Assembly (NCBI GenBank): GCA_027943745.1
Contig: AP025763.1
Span: forward strand, 1,860,001-1,924,000
Source of the DNA: Neptuniibacter victor
GTDB taxonomy: Bacteria > Pseudomonadota > Gammaproteobacteria > Pseudomonadales > Balneatricaceae
Direction: 5' to 3'
DNA: 64,000 nucleotides
The notes beneath the pieces are model-generated. The model was not told the origin of the DNA and did no database searches. It saw nothing but the letters and a program-made list of their open reading frames with translations. The position numbers and the translations under genes were made by a program. Positions within the stretch are counted from its first letter, which is position 1. Each line of letters opens with the position of its first letter. Positions 47,579 through 56,503 of the stretch are shown piece by piece.

Positions 47579-49555
47579 CTAACGTGTGGCCGTATTATAA
47601 GTGCCTTGGTTTTCACTATTAACCCAGATCTCTACACGGCGATTTCTCTCACGGCCTATCTTCGTTTGATTGGATGCTATGGGAGCCATTTCACCTAAGC
47701 CAACCGTACGCTGAATATTTATCCCTCTTGCGAGTAGTGCTTTTTCGACCGCTTTTGCGCGTTGTAAGGACAGTGCTTGATTGCCCGCTGTTTCACCGAT
47801 GCTATCCGAAAAACCGATGAGCATCGCTTGCTTCCCAGGATGGGCCTCAAAAAACTGGATAAGCCGCTCTAGATCTCGTTCCGCTTTATTATCGAGTGTA
47901 AATGTGCCGCTGTTAAATCGGAAATTCAAAGATAAGCGCTGGGCATCTTTGACGGTACTTATATATTTTGGGGGCAGAGTGTCTGTCAGTACAGGGCGCG
48001 TCTGGTAGATGTTTTGTGAGATAAACCCTGCTTTCTTAACAACATCTTGACCTGCTTTAGATAACGCAAAGCTAATGAAGCGGTGGGCATCAGACTGAGC
48101 GCCAATGGTGTTGGGCTCATAAATATATAAGCGACGTACGAGAGGGTAATCCTCAGTAGAGATCGTAAATGAAGTCGGGTAGATCGGCTGGCCATTATCA
48201 CCATCGGATATGGCTAAGGCTTTAGCCCTAAGTACATAAGGTAAGCCGATAAAACCTATACCTCCTTGGGTTTTACTCACGCTATCAGAAAGCTCAACGC
48301 TCGATTCTATGCGCACTGCCGTTGGTGATAATTTCACACCAAACTTTTTGAGTACCATCGATTTGAAAGAGTCCCATGTCCCGGAGTTACTATCACGCGC
48401 AAAAATCTTGACCGCCTCGTCATTACCGCCTAGTTCCTGCCAATTGCTGATGTTTCCTGAAAAGAGTTTGGCAAGCTGCTCGATACTTAAGTTCTCAATC
48501 GGATTGCTGGGGTTGATGATGATGGCTAGGCCATCCATGCCGATGATGTGTTCGGTGTTCTTTGAGCGTAAGTTGCCATATTGCTTATCTAGTAGCTTAA
48601 GTTCTTTATCTTTAATTCTGCGCGATGCCATCGCCAATTCTGTTTCATTGTTGTTAAGTGCTTTAAAGCCTGTACTTGAGCCGTGTGCGTAAATAGGAAT
48701 AGCTGACGCTTCCTTTTTGCCTGGGTAAGTTATTTCTAAACGCTTTTCTACGGGGTGTTTACCCTTTACCAGTTGCGTTGTGAGGGCGCCTTCGCTGACG
48801 TAAAAAGCTTTTATCAATTCTGGGGCAAGCACTTCCCCAATAGTGTTTGATCCCTGAATGCGGAAAATGGTTTTAGGTTCTGATGTCACTAATTCTGCAG
48901 TTGCCTGTGTCATTCTCTCATTTACTACTGAGGTTGATTCGGCTTTATCAGGACGCTGTGATGTTTCTAACTCATTGCGATTGCTCTTTAGATCAGGCGT
49001 GCTCTTTAGATCAGAAGTGTTCTTTAGATCAGAAGTGTTCTTTAGATCAGACGTGCTGTTGCGATTTGAGTCGAGATCGGCAACCTTGTTGTTTTGAGCC
49101 CTTAGGATTGGCTGAATGCTTTGAGTTTCATTGGTAGTAGTGTTTGTAGCGATCTTGTTCGGTGTCACTTCGGTGTTGGAGGAAAACTGAATGAAGGAGA
49201 AAGCAAGCAATAAAATAGCGATAATAGAAACACTCATATAAATCGGCTTATAGCTGCTTTTGTTTTCGGGGTTGTGATTTAGAGGGGCTGCCTCTGGTTT
49301 TTCTTCTTTACCGGCGGACTGCTTATCTGGTACCTCTATCTCTTTGATCAATTCGAGCTCATCCGCTTCTAATAGGTCGTTATAGATCTCTTGCAGACCT
49401 TGGCTCATCGGCAGTTCGTTAATATCTGTGTTGAGTAAAATCTCTTTTCTGTACGCTTTCTCATGAGTGAAGCGGTGTAGATCTATTTTCTCGTGGCCTT
49501 GTTTCTCAAGTGCGCGTTTGAGCTTCCATATAAGATCAAAAACAGTTGTCTTCAC
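47579..49555 (-). CDS. membrane-anchored PstS-like solute-binding domain fused to an OmpA-like peptidoglycan-binding domain
   Basis: The product has 658 residues. Order: a cytoplasmic N-terminal region of about 105 residues with no signal peptide; one transmembrane helix (about 106-124); a Ser/Thr/Asn-rich linker with four copies of a six-residue TSDLKN-type repeat (about 168-191); a PstS-like periplasmic binding domain (230-490) with FRIQGSNTIGEVLAPELI and FARDSNSGTWDSF; and a C-terminal OmpA domain (about 540-650) with LIGFSDSIGETAGNQALSLQRAKAV and GRERNRRVEIW. It could tether phosphate or another anion sensor to the cell wall. No pst genes are adjacent. Confidence 0.85.
   Translation of the reverse strand: MKTTVFDLIWKLKRALEKQGHEKIDLHRFTHEKAYRKEILLNTDINELPMSQGLQEIYNDLLEADELELIKEIEVPDKQSAGKEEKPEAAPLNHNPENKSSYKPIYMSVSIIAILLLAFSFIQFSSNTEVTPNKIATNTTTNETQSIQPILRAQNNKVADLDSNRNSTSDLKNTSDLKNTSDLKSTPDLKSNRNELETSQRPDKAESTSVVNERMTQATAELVTSEPKTIFRIQGSNTIGEVLAPELIKAFYVSEGALTTQLVKGKHPVEKRLEITYPGKKEASAIPIYAHGSSTGFKALNNNETELAMASRRIKDKELKLLDKQYGNLRSKNTEHIIGMDGLAIIINPSNPIENLSIEQLAKLFSGNISNWQELGGNDEAVKIFARDSNSGTWDSFKSMVLKKFGVKLSPTAVRIESSVELSDSVSKTQGGIGFIGLPYVLRAKALAISDGDNGQPIYPTSFTISTEDYPLVRRLYIYEPNTIGAQSDAHRFISFALSKAGQDVVKKAGFISQNIYQTRPVLTDTLPPKYISTVKDAQRLSLNFRFNSGTFTLDNKAERDLERLIQFFEAHPGKQAMLIGFSDSIGETAGNQALSLQRAKAVEKALLARGINIQRTVGLGEMAPIASNQTKIGRERNRRVEIWVNSENQGTYNTATR
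48983..49054 (-). repeat. in-frame 18-bp tandem repeat, four copies
   Basis: Four units of the form GTTCTTTAGATCAGAAGT (plus strand) at 48983, 49001, 49019 and 49037, with two or three base changes among them. Each unit encodes six residues, so copy-number change alters linker length without shifting frame. Confidence 0.9.
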
Positions 49556-49745
49556 AGTACTACTCTCATCAGTGTCGTTGTTTGATTGGTCTTAAAAAAT
49601 GGTCATTCTAAAAAACAAAGATTGCTGCATTGTGACATTGCCGAAATATAGTGCTTGGCCAGAGATGTAAACCTAAAATCTCGAAAAGTGGCGTTGAGGA
49701 TAGATTTGATAAATACTGCTATGCTGGAATTATCGTGGAGGGATA

Positions 49746-50273
49746 ATGATGAATTTACGGATAGTTTTATTAGGTATGTTAATCGCTTTACCGGTTTCTG
49801 CTGACCAAGTTTATAGTTGGGTAGATAGTGACGGAGTAAGACATTTCAGTGATAAGCCACCTCAGGGTGAGGAACGTCTCTCTGTAAAGGGCGATATCAG
49901 CTCCGGCCAGTTAAAACGCGATAAATTTAATACGATGCAGCCTTATGTGCCTCCAACCCCGGCAAAACTTAGCCAGCCGATGAGCGCTGATTCTGAAGAA
50001 AAGGGCGGAGCTTCCAATAATGCGCCTTCCAGTGATGCATCTGGGGGGAAGGCTACAGGGGCTGATGGTGGCAGTGATAAAACGTCTTTACAGAATCGCG
50101 ATCAACAGTTAGATGGCTATAGTAAAGCTGAACGCATTAAAGAAATTAAAGACGCTAAAGCGCAAGCAATCGCGGATAACAAAGCGATACAAGATGGCAC
50201 GAAAACGAAAAGTACGTCAAAGCCGAAAACAATCAGTCAAAAACTGAAATCTTATAATGCGTCTAAGAACTAA
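49746..50273 (+). CDS. DUF4124 domain-containing exported protein
   Basis: The product has 175 residues. The signal peptide is cut near PVSADQ. Just after it lies the DUF4124 signature QVYSWVDSDGVRHFSDKPPQGE, a short beta motif common in secreted proteobacterial proteins. The remainder is a low-complexity Ser/Gly/Lys-rich tail with a basic C-terminus. GGAGGG lies upstream of two adjacent ATGs (49746 and 49749), either of which could be used. Function unknown; divergent from the PstS/OmpA fusion. Confidence 0.85.
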   Translation: MMNLRIVLLGMLIALPVSADQVYSWVDSDGVRHFSDKPPQGEERLSVKGDISSGQLKRDKFNTMQPYVPPTPAKLSQPMSADSEEKGGASNNAPSSDASGGKATGADGGSDKTSLQNRDQQLDGYSKAERIKEIKDAKAQAIADNKAIQDGTKTKSTSKPKTISQKLKSYNASKN

Positions 50274-50322
50274 CAGTTTGCCATAAGGGTGGGGTATATT
50301 TGCCCGCTGTTATTTGCCACTG

Positions 50323-50901
50323 TTATTTTCCCCACCGTCTTACGCGACCAACATCTAAGTGGATAAAACTACTGCGGCTATAGATGCCAACGCCACCTGC
50401 TTGTTGAGCAAGTGATGCTTGATGAAGCTCTTTTAGTGGTACACCTGGAATACGTATATCGATCGCTTTTCCTTGCATATGGTAACTTTTCTTAGCAACT
50501 TTAGTGCTTTTTGCTCGTAATTTCTCGTTACTCTCCGGTGAGCGGTAAGCCGAAATAACATGGATAGGCTTGTGTTGGCCGAAGGTTTGCTGAAGTTCAT
50601 GCAGTAGCAGTAGTAATTGGGTATCCATCTGCTTCACTTGATCATTGCGATGATCCCGCAAAAGGTAATCAAGTTCGCTTAAGCTGCTCGGTTGAAAATT
50701 ACCCTCCGCATAAAATGTACTGTGAAGTGACTCGCCCGTATGGAGATTTAGCAGTGATAATGACTGATCGTTTGTTTCATGAAGCTTGGCGAAGCTTTTA
50801 TTTGGAATGGCGCTTAATGCGGATAAACCACCAAGAACTTTAAGAAATTTGCGTCGAGAATTACAGTGTTGTTGCTGTTGAGTATCTATTAGGTCAGTCA
50901 T
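50323..50901 (-). CDS. YcbK-like DUF882 / peptidase M15 family protein
   Basis: The product has 192 residues from the ATG at 50901 (a longer frame begins at 50934). A twin-arginine signal NSRRKFLKVLGGLSALSAIP is present. The M15-type domain has HVISAYRSPESNEKLR, the zinc His/Asp in SYHMQGKAIDIRI and the second His in SSFIHLDVGRVRRW. It probably cleaves or binds peptidoglycan crosslinks in the periplasm. It lies directly downstream of the L,D-transpeptidase gene, the same pair as ldtD-ycbK in E. coli. Confidence 0.9.
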   Translation of the reverse strand: MTDLIDTQQQQHCNSRRKFLKVLGGLSALSAIPNKSFAKLHETNDQSLSLLNLHTGESLHSTFYAEGNFQPSSLSELDYLLRDHRNDQVKQMDTQLLLLLHELQQTFGQHKPIHVISAYRSPESNEKLRAKSTKVAKKSYHMQGKAIDIRIPGVPLKELHQASLAQQAGGVGIYSRSSFIHLDVGRVRRWGK

Positions 50902-51005
50902 TCTATTAATTACGGTATATGAATCAGCCCGCATTATGCCTAATTAATAGGTGGTAGTACATATTTTGTACAGTTGATCTGGTTGAATTTTTCGGGGTTG
51001 TAACT

Positions 51006-52301
51006 CTATTTTATTTGAGATAGCTCGTAACGATCCCGTTTGTAAAGATCAGTACGGAAGTGTGTAAGCCCTTGATTGTCGATCCATGCTGTCCAGTAAG
51101 TTACATGTAGCGGGATTGGATCAGCTAATCGGAACTCCGTTGTTTTATCTTTATTAAAGATGGGGTCAAGTTGAGACTGTTCCCAGCCGTGGGTCATACG
51201 CATAAGCGCATCTGCTAGTTTTCTTGGTTGTTCTAGGCGAATGCAACCTGAACTGAATGCTCGATTAGGTTCATTGAACAGGCGCTTAGCTGATGTGTCG
51301 TGTAGATAAACTGAATAGGGTCCATTAGTCAAAAACTTCACACTGCCTAAGGTGTTCTGTTTGCCCGGGGCTTGCCAGAAACGTTGGTAGTTTTTACCGA
51401 TGTAGAGTTTGCTTTCATCAATTTGCTCGGGCGCTATAAATTGTTTAGCTTTTCCCCAGCCTGACACAATATCAATCCCAACTTTTGTGAGATGGTTAGG
51501 ATCCTCTTTCAACGCGGGTAATATGTCTTTATAAGCGATGCTTTTAGGTACATGCCAAGAAGGGTTAACGACGATGCGATCTATTTGGCTATCAAATACA
51601 GGGGTTTTACGCTTCTTTTTACCGACGATTGTTTTCATTGTCAGTATGGGCTGGTTATGCTCAAACAGATGCAGTTTGTAATCTGGAATATTAACCTGGA
51701 TAAAACGATCGGTTGCCGGTGAGAACGTCTTAATTCGATAAATATTAACTTTTAACTGCATCGCTCTCTGTCTAGGGGAGATATTAATCTGGCGTCGTGT
51801 TTGAGGGCCAAAAATACCGTCTATCTTTCCTCCATGGCGTGATTGAAAGCGCATCAGTGCCTCATGTAATTCGATATCAAATAAACGATCTTGTAGTTGA
51901 CCGCATGCGACAGGAGGGTGATCGCCGAGTTTAATAAGTTTCTGGCGTAGCTGGGGGACTGCATGATGTTGATCGCCAAAGCTAATCAATTTAACGCGTG
52001 AAATCGGGTTCCAATCATTTTGTTCGGCTAGGGCCTCATAAAAAGCAAGTGATGCCTCCATGTGTGTGATTTTATTTTCTATTGTCGTCACTAGGGCGGT
52101 GGGCGGTTGCCTTAACGCATTAATACTCGCCTCAATAGCCTTAGAGGGGAGGGTATCTACGCCAGGTTTTGGTATCTCTAATGTTCGAGTATTATCGGTT
52201 CTTTCGCTCATTGATGGTGCAAGAGCAAGCGTTTCAATTGCGTTCGTTGTTGCTGAATGTAGACCTATGCCAATAATGAGCAAAGCACATGAATAACGCA
52301 T
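51006..52301 (-). CDS. murein L,D-transpeptidase (YcbB/LdtD family)
   Basis: The product has 431 residues with an N-terminal signal (about 1-21). It has a peptidoglycan-binding domain with RFQSRHGGKIDGIFGPQTRRQIN (about 155-177), then a YkuD catalytic domain starting at FIQVNIPDYKLHLFEH and the active-site block YLHDTSAKRLFNEPNRAFSSGCIRL cut here only for description, with nucleophile Cys in SSGCIR. It makes 3-3 crosslinks or links lipoprotein to murein. At 431 residues it is shorter than E. coli LdtD (615). It precedes the YcbK-like gene by 104 bases. Confidence 0.93.
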   Translation of the reverse strand: MRYSCALLIIGIGLHSATTNAIETLALAPSMSERTDNTRTLEIPKPGVDTLPSKAIEASINALRQPPTALVTTIENKITHMEASLAFYEALAEQNDWNPISRVKLISFGDQHHAVPQLRQKLIKLGDHPPVACGQLQDRLFDIELHEALMRFQSRHGGKIDGIFGPQTRRQINISPRQRAMQLKVNIYRIKTFSPATDRFIQVNIPDYKLHLFEHNQPILTMKTIVGKKKRKTPVFDSQIDRIVVNPSWHVPKSIAYKDILPALKEDPNHLTKVGIDIVSGWGKAKQFIAPEQIDESKLYIGKNYQRFWQAPGKQNTLGSVKFLTNGPYSVYLHDTSAKRLFNEPNRAFSSGCIRLEQPRKLADALMRMTHGWEQSQLDPIFNKDKTTEFRLADPIPLHVTYWTAWIDNQGLTHFRTDLYKRDRYELSQIK

Positions 52302-52554
52302 GGCTGCCTCCTTCTTCCCTGATCTTCTGTTTCACCCATTATGATGGCGAGCACTAGAAGATTTATAAAGCGGGTCTCGTAAGTACAGAACCGATAGTGA
52401 AATTGTTCAAGTAAATTACCTTGAATCATTTTCATCTATCTTAATTGCAGTGGTATGAATTCAAACTGAAGGAGAGGCTATAGGCAGCACCCTGCTTTAA
52501 CGCAGGGTATTAATTGGTGATAAATCAGAGTGATAAATCGCCAGTGTTCATAGG

Positions 52555-52872
52555 TTATTTGTCGTTATCTTGCGCTTTTTTCTTAAGCTCATCTTGATGC
52601 TTGTAGTATTCGTCTTCGTAGTAGATACCACTGACACTCAGCTTTTTTTCAACCCAGCGGTTGAATCTTGACCAGATGAAGAAACCGGGTGTCATTAAAA
52701 CCATAATGCCGATCATCATGCCTGAACCTGCATATTTTGGCGGCATCTGTTGAATCATCCAATCTAAGAAGCCAAGTTGAATTCCGAGAATGTAGTACCA
52801 GGCAATTAGCCCGATAAATCCGGCACCGACGGCAATGTGATGGAGTAGTTTAGTGTCTTTTTTATCAGTCAT
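52555..52872 (-). CDS. small membrane protein, function unknown
   Basis: The product has 105 residues from the ATG at 52872, one base after the stop of the upstream Tus-like gene, so translation is probably coupled; the frame is open further to 52923. Two membrane helices (about 15-35 and 50-70) are followed by a charged cytoplasmic tail rich in Lys, Glu and Tyr. I do not recognise the family. Its tight linkage to the Tus-like gene may be only positional. Confidence 0.6.
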   Translation of the reverse strand: MTDKKDTKLLHHIAVGAGFIGLIAWYYILGIQLGFLDWMIQQMPPKYAGSGMMIGIMVLMTPGFFIWSRFNRWVEKKLSVSGIYYEDEYYKHQDELKKKAQDNDK

Positions 52873-52873
52873 C

Positions 52874-53731
52874 TTATCTATAACGATGTATGCGTAAGCT
52901 AGGTAAATAGGGCTCTGGATCAATGATTAGATCACTACGTTGCTGGCGTTGACGCGTTTCTGGGGGTGTTAAGCTTGGGGTATTATATTCTGGTAAGGAC
53001 TGACTTTCATCTAATGGAAAAAAAATAGGTAACGGGCAGTTTTTTGCCTTACGAATTTTTTCACCATTCTCTTCCCATAAAATGTTGGCGCGCATGACAG
53101 GTACTTGTTGTTGAAGTTGCGCAAGCGGTTCTGATTGTGGGATTTTGGCCAATGCTTCCAGCTGTAATTGAATATGAAGTTGAGAGATATCCATCTTTAA
53201 AAGACGTTTTTCTGCTTCATTAACCGACAGCTTTCTAATGCTTCTGCCGCTGGTATACCAGCTAAAAAGAACTTTGTTGGGCCGTTTGTTGAGTACTGGG
53301 AATTGGCGGTAACACTGTTTCAAGTGTAAGCGTGCTAAGCCTGTTTGTTGCAAGCTTAGGTTTAACGTTTCTGCTCGTTTATGAAGTAGGGGAGATGGAT
53401 CCCTTTGTGTCTCTCTATATGCCTTAACTGATGCCTGAAACTGATATTTTGCACTGTTGAGCTGATGAAGTATTGGGATGATCTCAGGCGCAACGCCGAT
53501 TAAACCGTATAAGTTTTGTGTGCGCCGACCATCACCCGTATTTCGATACCAAATATCAGTGAGTAAGTTAAGCGCCTCAGACAGTGACAGATCAGTGTCA
53601 TTGGTATTTAAAATCCAATACTTAGTCGCTGATGGCGTTTGCTCGAGGAGGAGACGATTGCGAAACTGAGCGAGGCACTGGTTAAGATGATCAAATGCAT
53701 CTGTTAACTGCTGTGTTTCGCAATCAATCAT
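52874..53731 (-). CDS. tus: replication terminus site-binding protein, Tus-like
   Basis: The product has 285 residues, close to E. coli Tus (309). Resemblance is collinear over the whole length: an N-terminal helical region; NLYGLIGVAPEIIPILHQLNSAK, which parallels the Tus segment before its central helices; PNKVLFSWYTSGRSIRKLS, which parallels the Tus PATLRFGWANKHIIKNLH; and a C-terminal NCPLPIFFPLDESQSLPEYN followed by PYLPSLRIHRYR, which parallels the Tus end PRLHLYVAD. Tus binds Ter sites and stops replication forks from one side. It lies three bases after a PilZ gene. Identification is from remembered similarity and needs a profile search. Confidence 0.7.
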   Translation of the reverse strand: MIDCETQQLTDAFDHLNQCLAQFRNRLLLEQTPSATKYWILNTNDTDLSLSEALNLLTDIWYRNTGDGRRTQNLYGLIGVAPEIIPILHQLNSAKYQFQASVKAYRETQRDPSPLLHKRAETLNLSLQQTGLARLHLKQCYRQFPVLNKRPNKVLFSWYTSGRSIRKLSVNEAEKRLLKMDISQLHIQLQLEALAKIPQSEPLAQLQQQVPVMRANILWEENGEKIRKAKNCPLPIFFPLDESQSLPEYNTPSLTPPETRQRQQRSDLIIDPEPYLPSLRIHRYR

Positions 53732-53734
53732 TGG

Positions 53735-54319
53735 TTAATCTTCTTCGGTGGCTTGCTCTGCCTGCTTCTTTCTCTGACGTGCTTGGCTCTCAAAAATTTG
53801 GCGAGCTAAAATCATGCGGCAACTTTCGGGCATTTTTATAAATTCTGCACCAGTAAGGTAGCTACCATCACCCATACGTTCGCTTCGTATGCATTGCGCG
53901 TAGATTAAGAGGCCTAAGCATGATTCTGGAAAGATCAATTTGATAGAAAGGAAGCATCCTTCTTCAAAGGCTTCGTTATGTCTAAACTGCACACCGCCTT
54001 CGGACAAGTTGACCTCTTGGATAGCGGCGTTTCCTATGGTCATTTCAGAGGAAGCAATCGCTTGAGCGACACGTTCCATCTTTTTATGCATAACTTTTAA
54101 GAAAGAGGCGATGTTATTGTCTTTTTCAGCAATCTTTCTAAGTAGATGACTGCTTTCTGCATCCATCTCTTGCAGCTCGCTAAGCAAAAGAAAGTTGGGT
54201 GACACATCGAATTGAGTTGGATTGGGATGAATGTCAATCTCTGCTTCAGATATCACCTTAAGTTCCAATGAAACACGCTGGTCTATTCGGAAATATTGGC
54301 GACGGTCTTGTTCACTCAT
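53735..54319 (-). CDS. PilZ domain protein (cyclic di-GMP receptor)
   Basis: The product has 194 residues, soluble. Cyclic di-GMP ligands are visible: the RxxxR-type segment QDRRQYFRIDQRV at the N-terminus and the NLSEGGVQFRH motif ([D/N]xSxxG) near residue 110. The region between them is a long helical insertion (about 45-95). The C-terminus is charged and helical. It may bind the cyclic di-GMP made by the GGDEF protein at 4.7 kb or others. It is upstream of, and likely co-transcribed with, the Tus-like gene, and divergent from lolC. Confidence 0.88.
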   Translation of the reverse strand: MSEQDRRQYFRIDQRVSLELKVISEAEIDIHPNPTQFDVSPNFLLLSELQEMDAESSHLLRKIAEKDNNIASFLKVMHKKMERVAQAIASSEMTIGNAAIQEVNLSEGGVQFRHNEAFEEGCFLSIKLIFPESCLGLLIYAQCIRSERMGDGSYLTGAEFIKMPESCRMILARQIFESQARQRKKQAEQATEED

Positions 54320-54533
54320 TACTTGCCCTCATCGATATGTATAGTTCTAACCCGAGTATAAGTACAAATAGGTTGAAAAGCATCAATAACGATGGTTTTT
54401 ATATCCCGTCTTTTAAAAGATTTTTGTATTTGAGTATCTTCGTAGAAACAAGTGGTTAGCATGGTTTTTTAGTCTTCATTAAATAACACTGGATGCTTTT
54501 TACACAGTGGCTGTTCTATGGTTTAATCGCGCC

Positions 54534-55778
54534 ATGTTTAAACCTCTATCGCTATTTATTGGATTGCGTTATACCGCTGCAAAGCGAAGCAATCATTTTA
54601 TCTCCTTCATATCGCTAGCTTCTATGCTGGGTTTGATGCTGGGTGTCGCCGCTTTAATTGTCGTTCTTTCAGTAATGAATGGATTCGATCGTGAGCTGAA
54701 ACAACGCATCTTAGGTATGGTTCCTCATGGTTCGATCAGTGCTTATGGTAAGTCGATTGACGACTGGCCTGAAATGGTTGAACGATTAAGTCAGCATCCT
54801 GATGTGGTTGCCGCCGCGCCCTTTATACAGGCGCAAGGCATGTTAACCAGCAATGGTGTTGTACGTGGTGCTTTGGTCAATGGCATTGATCCGCAAGTGG
54901 AAGCGGGTGTCTCAATTCTGGACAATCATATTACAGAAGGATCGCTAGAGGCGCTCAATGAACAGCGTTTTGGTATTGTGCTGGGGGATCTTTTGGCTCG
55001 TTATCTCGGCGCCCGAGTTGGCGAAAAAGTCACGTTGGTTTTGCCTGAAGCGTCCGTCAGTGTCGCGGGTGTAGTACCGCGTTTAAAGCGCTTTACCGTG
55101 GTTGGTATTTTCTCGGTTGGGGCTGAACTTGATGCAAACCTTGCGTATATAAGCCTGAACGATGCTGCAAAAATTAAACGCTTAGGTGAGGGTGTTGATG
55201 GCATTCGTCTTAAATTTGACGATCTATTCGATGCTCCGGCGAGAATTAAAGAGATATCGGCTAGTTTAGATGGTTACTATCGTTCGAGTGATTGGACTCG
55301 GACCCACGGTAATCTGTTTCAAGCGATACAGTTAGAAAAGAGAATGATCGGTTTATTGTTGTTCTTAATTGTATTGGTTGCCGCGTTTAATATTGTTTCC
55401 ACCCTAGTTATGGTGGTGACTGACAAGAAAGCGGACGTTGCTATTTTACGTACCTTGGGAGCAACGCCTGGACGTATTATGCGGATTTTCATGATCCAAG
55501 GTACGGTTATAGGTGTGTTAGGTACGCTTCTCGGTACGGGATTGGGTGTTACCCTTGCGTTAACTATCTCCGATTTGATCGCATGGGTTGAGCGTACATT
55601 TGGCATCCAGTTTTTAAATGCCGATGTTTATTTTATTAGTTATCTTCCTTCTGATCTGCAATGGGGTGATGTCTCCATTATTACCTTGTCGGCATTAGCC
55701 ATTAGTTTCCTCGCTACGATTTATCCTGCATGGCGGGCAGCGAAAACCCATCCTGCGGAGGCATTGCGTTATGAATAA
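54534..55778 (+). CDS. lolC: lipoprotein-releasing ABC transporter permease (LolC/LolE/LolF type)
   Basis: The product has 414 residues from the ATG at 54534, which gives the family start MFKPLSLFIGLRY; a TTG at 54507 is open but unlikely. It has one N-terminal helix (SLASMLGLMLGVAALIVVLSVMNGF), a large periplasmic domain (about 50-270), then three helices near 275-400. It extracts lipoproteins from the inner membrane with LolD and hands them to LolA. Only one such permease gene is present here, so it may work as a homodimer (LolF type). It overlaps lolD by eight bases. Confidence 0.92.
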   Translation: MFKPLSLFIGLRYTAAKRSNHFISFISLASMLGLMLGVAALIVVLSVMNGFDRELKQRILGMVPHGSISAYGKSIDDWPEMVERLSQHPDVVAAAPFIQAQGMLTSNGVVRGALVNGIDPQVEAGVSILDNHITEGSLEALNEQRFGIVLGDLLARYLGARVGEKVTLVLPEASVSVAGVVPRLKRFTVVGIFSVGAELDANLAYISLNDAAKIKRLGEGVDGIRLKFDDLFDAPARIKEISASLDGYYRSSDWTRTHGNLFQAIQLEKRMIGLLLFLIVLVAAFNIVSTLVMVVTDKKADVAILRTLGATPGRIMRIFMIQGTVIGVLGTLLGTGLGVTLALTISDLIAWVERTFGIQFLNADVYFISYLPSDLQWGDVSIITLSALAISFLATIYPAWRAAKTHPAEALRYE

Positions 55779-56457
55779 GCAATCGGTTGTTTTGCAAGCG
55801 CGAGCTGTCTCTAAGAGCTATAGCGACGCGGGCAATGATGTTTCGGTGCTATCCGATCTGGATTTCTCGCTGCATAAAGGTGAGCAACTTGCGATCATTG
55901 GCTCTTCGGGTTCCGGCAAAAGTACATTACTGAATATACTGGGGGGGCTTGATGAGCCGACTCAGGGAGAGGTAATTATTGATGGTCGAAATCTTCACGC
56001 GGGTAATGAGGCTCAAAGGGCCAAGGTCAGAAATGAAACCTTAGGTTTTGTTTATCAATTTCACCACCTGTTACCCGAATTCAGTGCTATGGAAAACGTG
56101 GCTATGCCTTTGCTAATGCGTAATCTTGCATTAGATGAGGTAAGAGCTGAATCGGAAGCGGTGCTTGATGCCGTAGGTTTGTCACATCGAATCTCACATA
56201 AACCAGCGCAATTGAGTGGTGGTGAGAGGCAGCGTGTTGCTATTGCGAGAGCACTGATTGGTAAGCCCGCCGTAGTTTTGATGGATGAGCCTACAGGAAA
56301 CCTAGATCGTACGACGGCCGCGAGTGTGCAAGAGCTTATTGATGGCTTAAACCAAGAACATGATATTGCGTTTGCTTTGGTGACTCATGACCCTGAACTG
56401 GCTGATCGCACGGGTAGGGTATTAGAACTCGTTGATGGCAAGCTAGTAGAGCGCTAA
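55771..56457 (+). CDS. lolD: lipoprotein-releasing ABC transporter ATPase LolD
   Basis: The product has 228 residues. Walker A GSSGSGKST (near residue 44), Q-loop FVYQFHHLLPEFSAMENV with the LolD signature, ABC signature LSGGERQR and Walker B VVLMDEPTGNLD are all present. It powers release of outer-membrane lipoproteins. The start overlaps the end of the permease gene, indicating coupled translation. The stop is followed at once by a perfect 9-bp hairpin. Confidence 0.97.
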   Translation: MNKQSVVLQARAVSKSYSDAGNDVSVLSDLDFSLHKGEQLAIIGSSGSGKSTLLNILGGLDEPTQGEVIIDGRNLHAGNEAQRAKVRNETLGFVYQFHHLLPEFSAMENVAMPLLMRNLALDEVRAESEAVLDAVGLSHRISHKPAQLSGGERQRVAIARALIGKPAVVLMDEPTGNLDRTTAASVQELIDGLNQEHDIAFALVTHDPELADRTGRVLELVDGKLVER

Positions 56458-56477
56458 CGTAGTTAGCGCTTTATTTG
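56450..56477 (+). terminator. terminator overlapping the lolD stop codon
   Basis: Stem AGCGCTAAC / GTTAGCGCT with a three-base loop and a T-rich tail. The TAA stop lies in the left arm. Confidence 0.75.
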
Positions 56478-56503
56478 TAAGTTTTTACCGAATTACGAAC
56501 GAA

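Noticed and set aside
50997-51005. GTTGTAACT between the YcbK-like and L,D-transpeptidase genes as a Ter site
   Set aside because: The 9-mer is expected about once per two windows by chance and the left half of the Ter core is missing.
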